Source of the DNA: Ensifer sp. MPMI2T
Lineage (GTDB): Bacteria; Pseudomonadota; Alphaproteobacteria; Rhizobiales; Rhizobiaceae
DNA: 64,000 bases
Assembly: GCF_004827385.1 (NCBI RefSeq)
Contig: NZ_SRXN01000008.1
Coordinates: forward strand, 148,152 to 212,151
Direction: 5' to 3'
Within the stretch, counting starts at the first letter, position 1, and each line of letters begins with the position of its first letter. Both the position numbers and the translations under genes were made by a program. Shown here piece by piece: positions 62,518 through 64,000 of this stretch. The notes beneath the pieces are model-generated. The model had not been told where the DNA came from. It did no database searches and saw only the letters and a list, made by a program, of their open reading frames with translations.

Positions 62518-63306
62518 TCAAGCCTCGAGGCCGGTCCGCTGCCGGAGATATCGGATCTCGGCTTCGGTCAGCGGCCGGACTTCACCCTTCGCGAGGTCGC
62601 CGAGCTTTATCTCGCCGATGGAGACGCGCACGAGCCGCAGGCATTCGAAGCCGAGCACGTTCAGCATGCGGCGGATCTGCCGGTTGCGCCCCTCCTGCAA
62701 CTCGACCTCGATCCAGCTGTTGCGTTCGCCGCTTCGCAGCCGCTCAACGCTCGTAGCCTGCAGCCGCTCACCGCCCTCGGTGACGCCCTCCACCATTCCG
62801 GCAACCGCGTCATCGTCGAAGATGCCGTTCACCTGCACATGGTAGACCTTGCCAAGATGCGTCTCCGGGTCGAGCAGGCGCTGCGCCAGCACCGTATCGT
62901 TGGTGAAGAGCAGCAGGCCTTCGCTCGCCTTGTCCAGCCTGCCGACTGGCGAGAGAAACCGCGCGTCGGCGTCGCCGAGGCAACTATAGACCGTCGGCCG
63001 CCCCTCCGGGTCATCGCGTGTGGTGACAAGCCCGCGCGGCTTGTTCAGCATCAGGTAGATCTTTGCTTCCGCCGCGACCGTGACGCCGTCGACGGCAATC
63101 CTGTCGGCTCCGATGTCGACCCAGCGCGAAAGATCCGTCGTCCTTCGACCGCCGACGCTGACCCGGCCCTCGGCGATCAGCTTTTCGGCCTGCGTGCGGG
63201 AACAATAGCCGAGTTTGGAGAGCGCACGCGCGAGCGTCACGCGCTTGCCGGCCTCGGCTTTCGTTTCGCTGCCAGGTCTCTTCGGTGAGGGGCGCGGCTG
63301 TTTCAC
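62518..63306 (-). CDS. RsuA/RluB/E/F-family pseudouridine synthase
   Basis: 262 residues. N-terminal S4 RNA-binding domain (RVTLARALSKLGYCSRTQAEKLIAEGRVSVGG), then the catalytic GRLDKASEGLLLFTND with the active-site Asp, and EGRNRQIRRMLNVLGFECLRLVR. Modifies uridine in rRNA. Start uncertain: GTG at 63306 (GGAG about 10 bases upstream) or GTG at 63336. Confidence 0.9.
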   Translation of the reverse strand: MKQPRPSPKRPGSETKAEAGKRVTLARALSKLGYCSRTQAEKLIAEGRVSVGGRRTTDLSRWVDIGADRIAVDGVTVAAEAKIYLMLNKPRGLVTTRDDPEGRPTVYSCLGDADARFLSPVGRLDKASEGLLLFTNDTVLAQRLLDPETHLGKVYHVQVNGIFDDDAVAGMVEGVTEGGERLQATSVERLRSGERNSWIEVELQEGRNRQIRRMLNVLGFECLRLVRVSIGEIKLGDLAKGEVRPLTEAEIRYLRQRTGLEA

Positions 63307-63522
63307 GACTTCCAGTCTCCAAGAGTATTGGGCCACGGTCCATCTGGCACAATCGGCGCCGCTCGGCCAGTTGAAAACCTATTGATTGCTATGGCTTTGA
63401 TGCAAGGATGAAGAGTGGTAGTCTCGCTTACGACTTGTACGACAGGGCCCGTTCTCGGAACGATCAACCGCTTCGTCGAGAAAGGGGCGTATTCCTTGAT
63501 GGGCGATTTGGGAGGCGTTGTC

Positions 63523-64000
63523 ATGATCAAGTCAATCCTGCGGGGCGCGACCGCCCTGGCGGCAATCTCGCTGCTGCACATCGGCGGCGGCTCCTTCTTT
63601 CCAACGAACGCTTTGGCCCAGCAGACCGCTGCTGCTCCCGCGGCGCCGGCCGAGACCGCGCCAGAACCGCTGACGGATGACGAGCTTGAGGTGCTGGTTG
63701 CCCGCATCGCGCTCTATCCGGACGAACTGGTGGCGCTGATTTCGGCGGCGTCGCTCTATCCCTTGCAGATCGTCGAGGCCGAACGGTTTCTCGAGGCGCG
63801 TGAAAAGAATTCCGACCTGAAGCCGAAAGACAGCTGGGACGGCAGCGTTGTCTCGCTGCTGAACTATCCCGAGGTCGTCAAGATGATGAGCGAAGACCTC
63901 GAATGGACGCAGTCCTTCGGCGAGGCGATCGCCAATCAGCAGAAGGATGTGCTGATCGCCATCCAGCAGTTGCGCGACGAGGCGGTGGCCAAGGACATCA
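63523..64000 (+). CDS. DUF3300 exported protein (partial)
   Basis: First 159 codons of a gene continuing past the right edge. Signal peptide with IGGGSFFPTNALAQQT, then LTDDELEVLVARIALYPDELVALISAASLYPLQIVEAERFLEARE, the opening of the DUF3300 domain. GGAGG lies 7 bases before the ATG. Periplasmic protein of unknown function. Confidence 0.85.
   Translation, partial: MIKSILRGATALAAISLLHIGGGSFFPTNALAQQTAAAPAAPAETAPEPLTDDELEVLVARIALYPDELVALISAASLYPLQIVEAERFLEAREKNSDLKPKDSWDGSVVSLLNYPEVVKMMSEDLEWTQSFGEAIANQQKDVLIAIQQLRDEAVAKDI

Noticed and set aside
1..64000. CRISPR arrays, tRNA or rRNA genes, insertion sequences
   Set aside because: No regularly spaced repeats, tRNA cloverleaf or transposase-like frames were seen; the only dispersed repeats are RIME-type palindromes and parS-like sites.

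Overview
The window is GC-rich DNA that reads as a large repABC replicon (megaplasmid or chromid) of a denitrifying rhizobium, most likely Sinorhizobium/Ensifer or a close relative. Three things point there: a complete repA-repB-(ctRNA)-repC cassette, many copies of the Rhizobiaceae intergenic mosaic element RIME, and a thuR/thuEFGKAB operon laid out as in Sinorhizobium. Genus and replicon assignment are inference; I could run no database search.

Region 1 (1-27.8 kb) is a denitrification and anaerobic-respiration island. In order it holds nirV (partial) and nirK, nnrS, a serralysin-type protease, a four-gene DUF2249/12-TM/DUF2249/DUF59 block, hemN, norEFCBQD, a hemerythrin-like protein with nnrU, ubiD-ubiX, the oxygen-independent ubiquinone genes ubiT-ubiU-ubiV, a small tail of unknown genes, napEFDABC and a pseudoazurin. 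Eight TTG-N8-CAA sites (FNR/NnrR type) sit in the promoters of nirK/nnrS, the DUF2249 block, hemN, norE, hemerythrin-nnrU, ubiTUV/ubiDX and pseudoazurin. One nitrogen-oxide or low-oxygen regulator, not encoded here, probably controls nitrite and NO reduction, haem synthesis without O2 and quinone synthesis without O2 together. No nos genes and no nnrR are in the window.

Region 2 (28-34.5 kb) holds a TetR regulator with an RND efflux pair, a dodecin, an SPW-repeat membrane protein and intergenic repeats. Region 3 (34.6-42.5 kb) is the trehalose-type ABC uptake and oxidation operon thuEFGKAB with divergent thuR. Region 4 (42.6-50 kb) is accessory: a BaiN/HI0933-like flavoprotein, a divergent TetR/Bcr-CflA drug exporter pair with clear operators, an intradiol dioxygenase-like protein, an EF-G paralogue and an orphan HutC-like regulator.

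Region 5 (50-58.3 kb) is the replication region: repA promoter and operator, repABC, an antisense ctRNA between repB and repC, and two sequence classes of 16-bp palindromes matching the repABC parS consensus, two copies upstream of repA and four dispersed downstream. A glycosyltransferase and a DUF1612-like DNA-binding protein follow. Region 6 (58.3-64 kb) holds a small exported protein, a tctCBA tricarboxylate transporter interrupted by one parS-like site, an RsuA-family pseudouridine synthase and the start of a DUF3300 protein.
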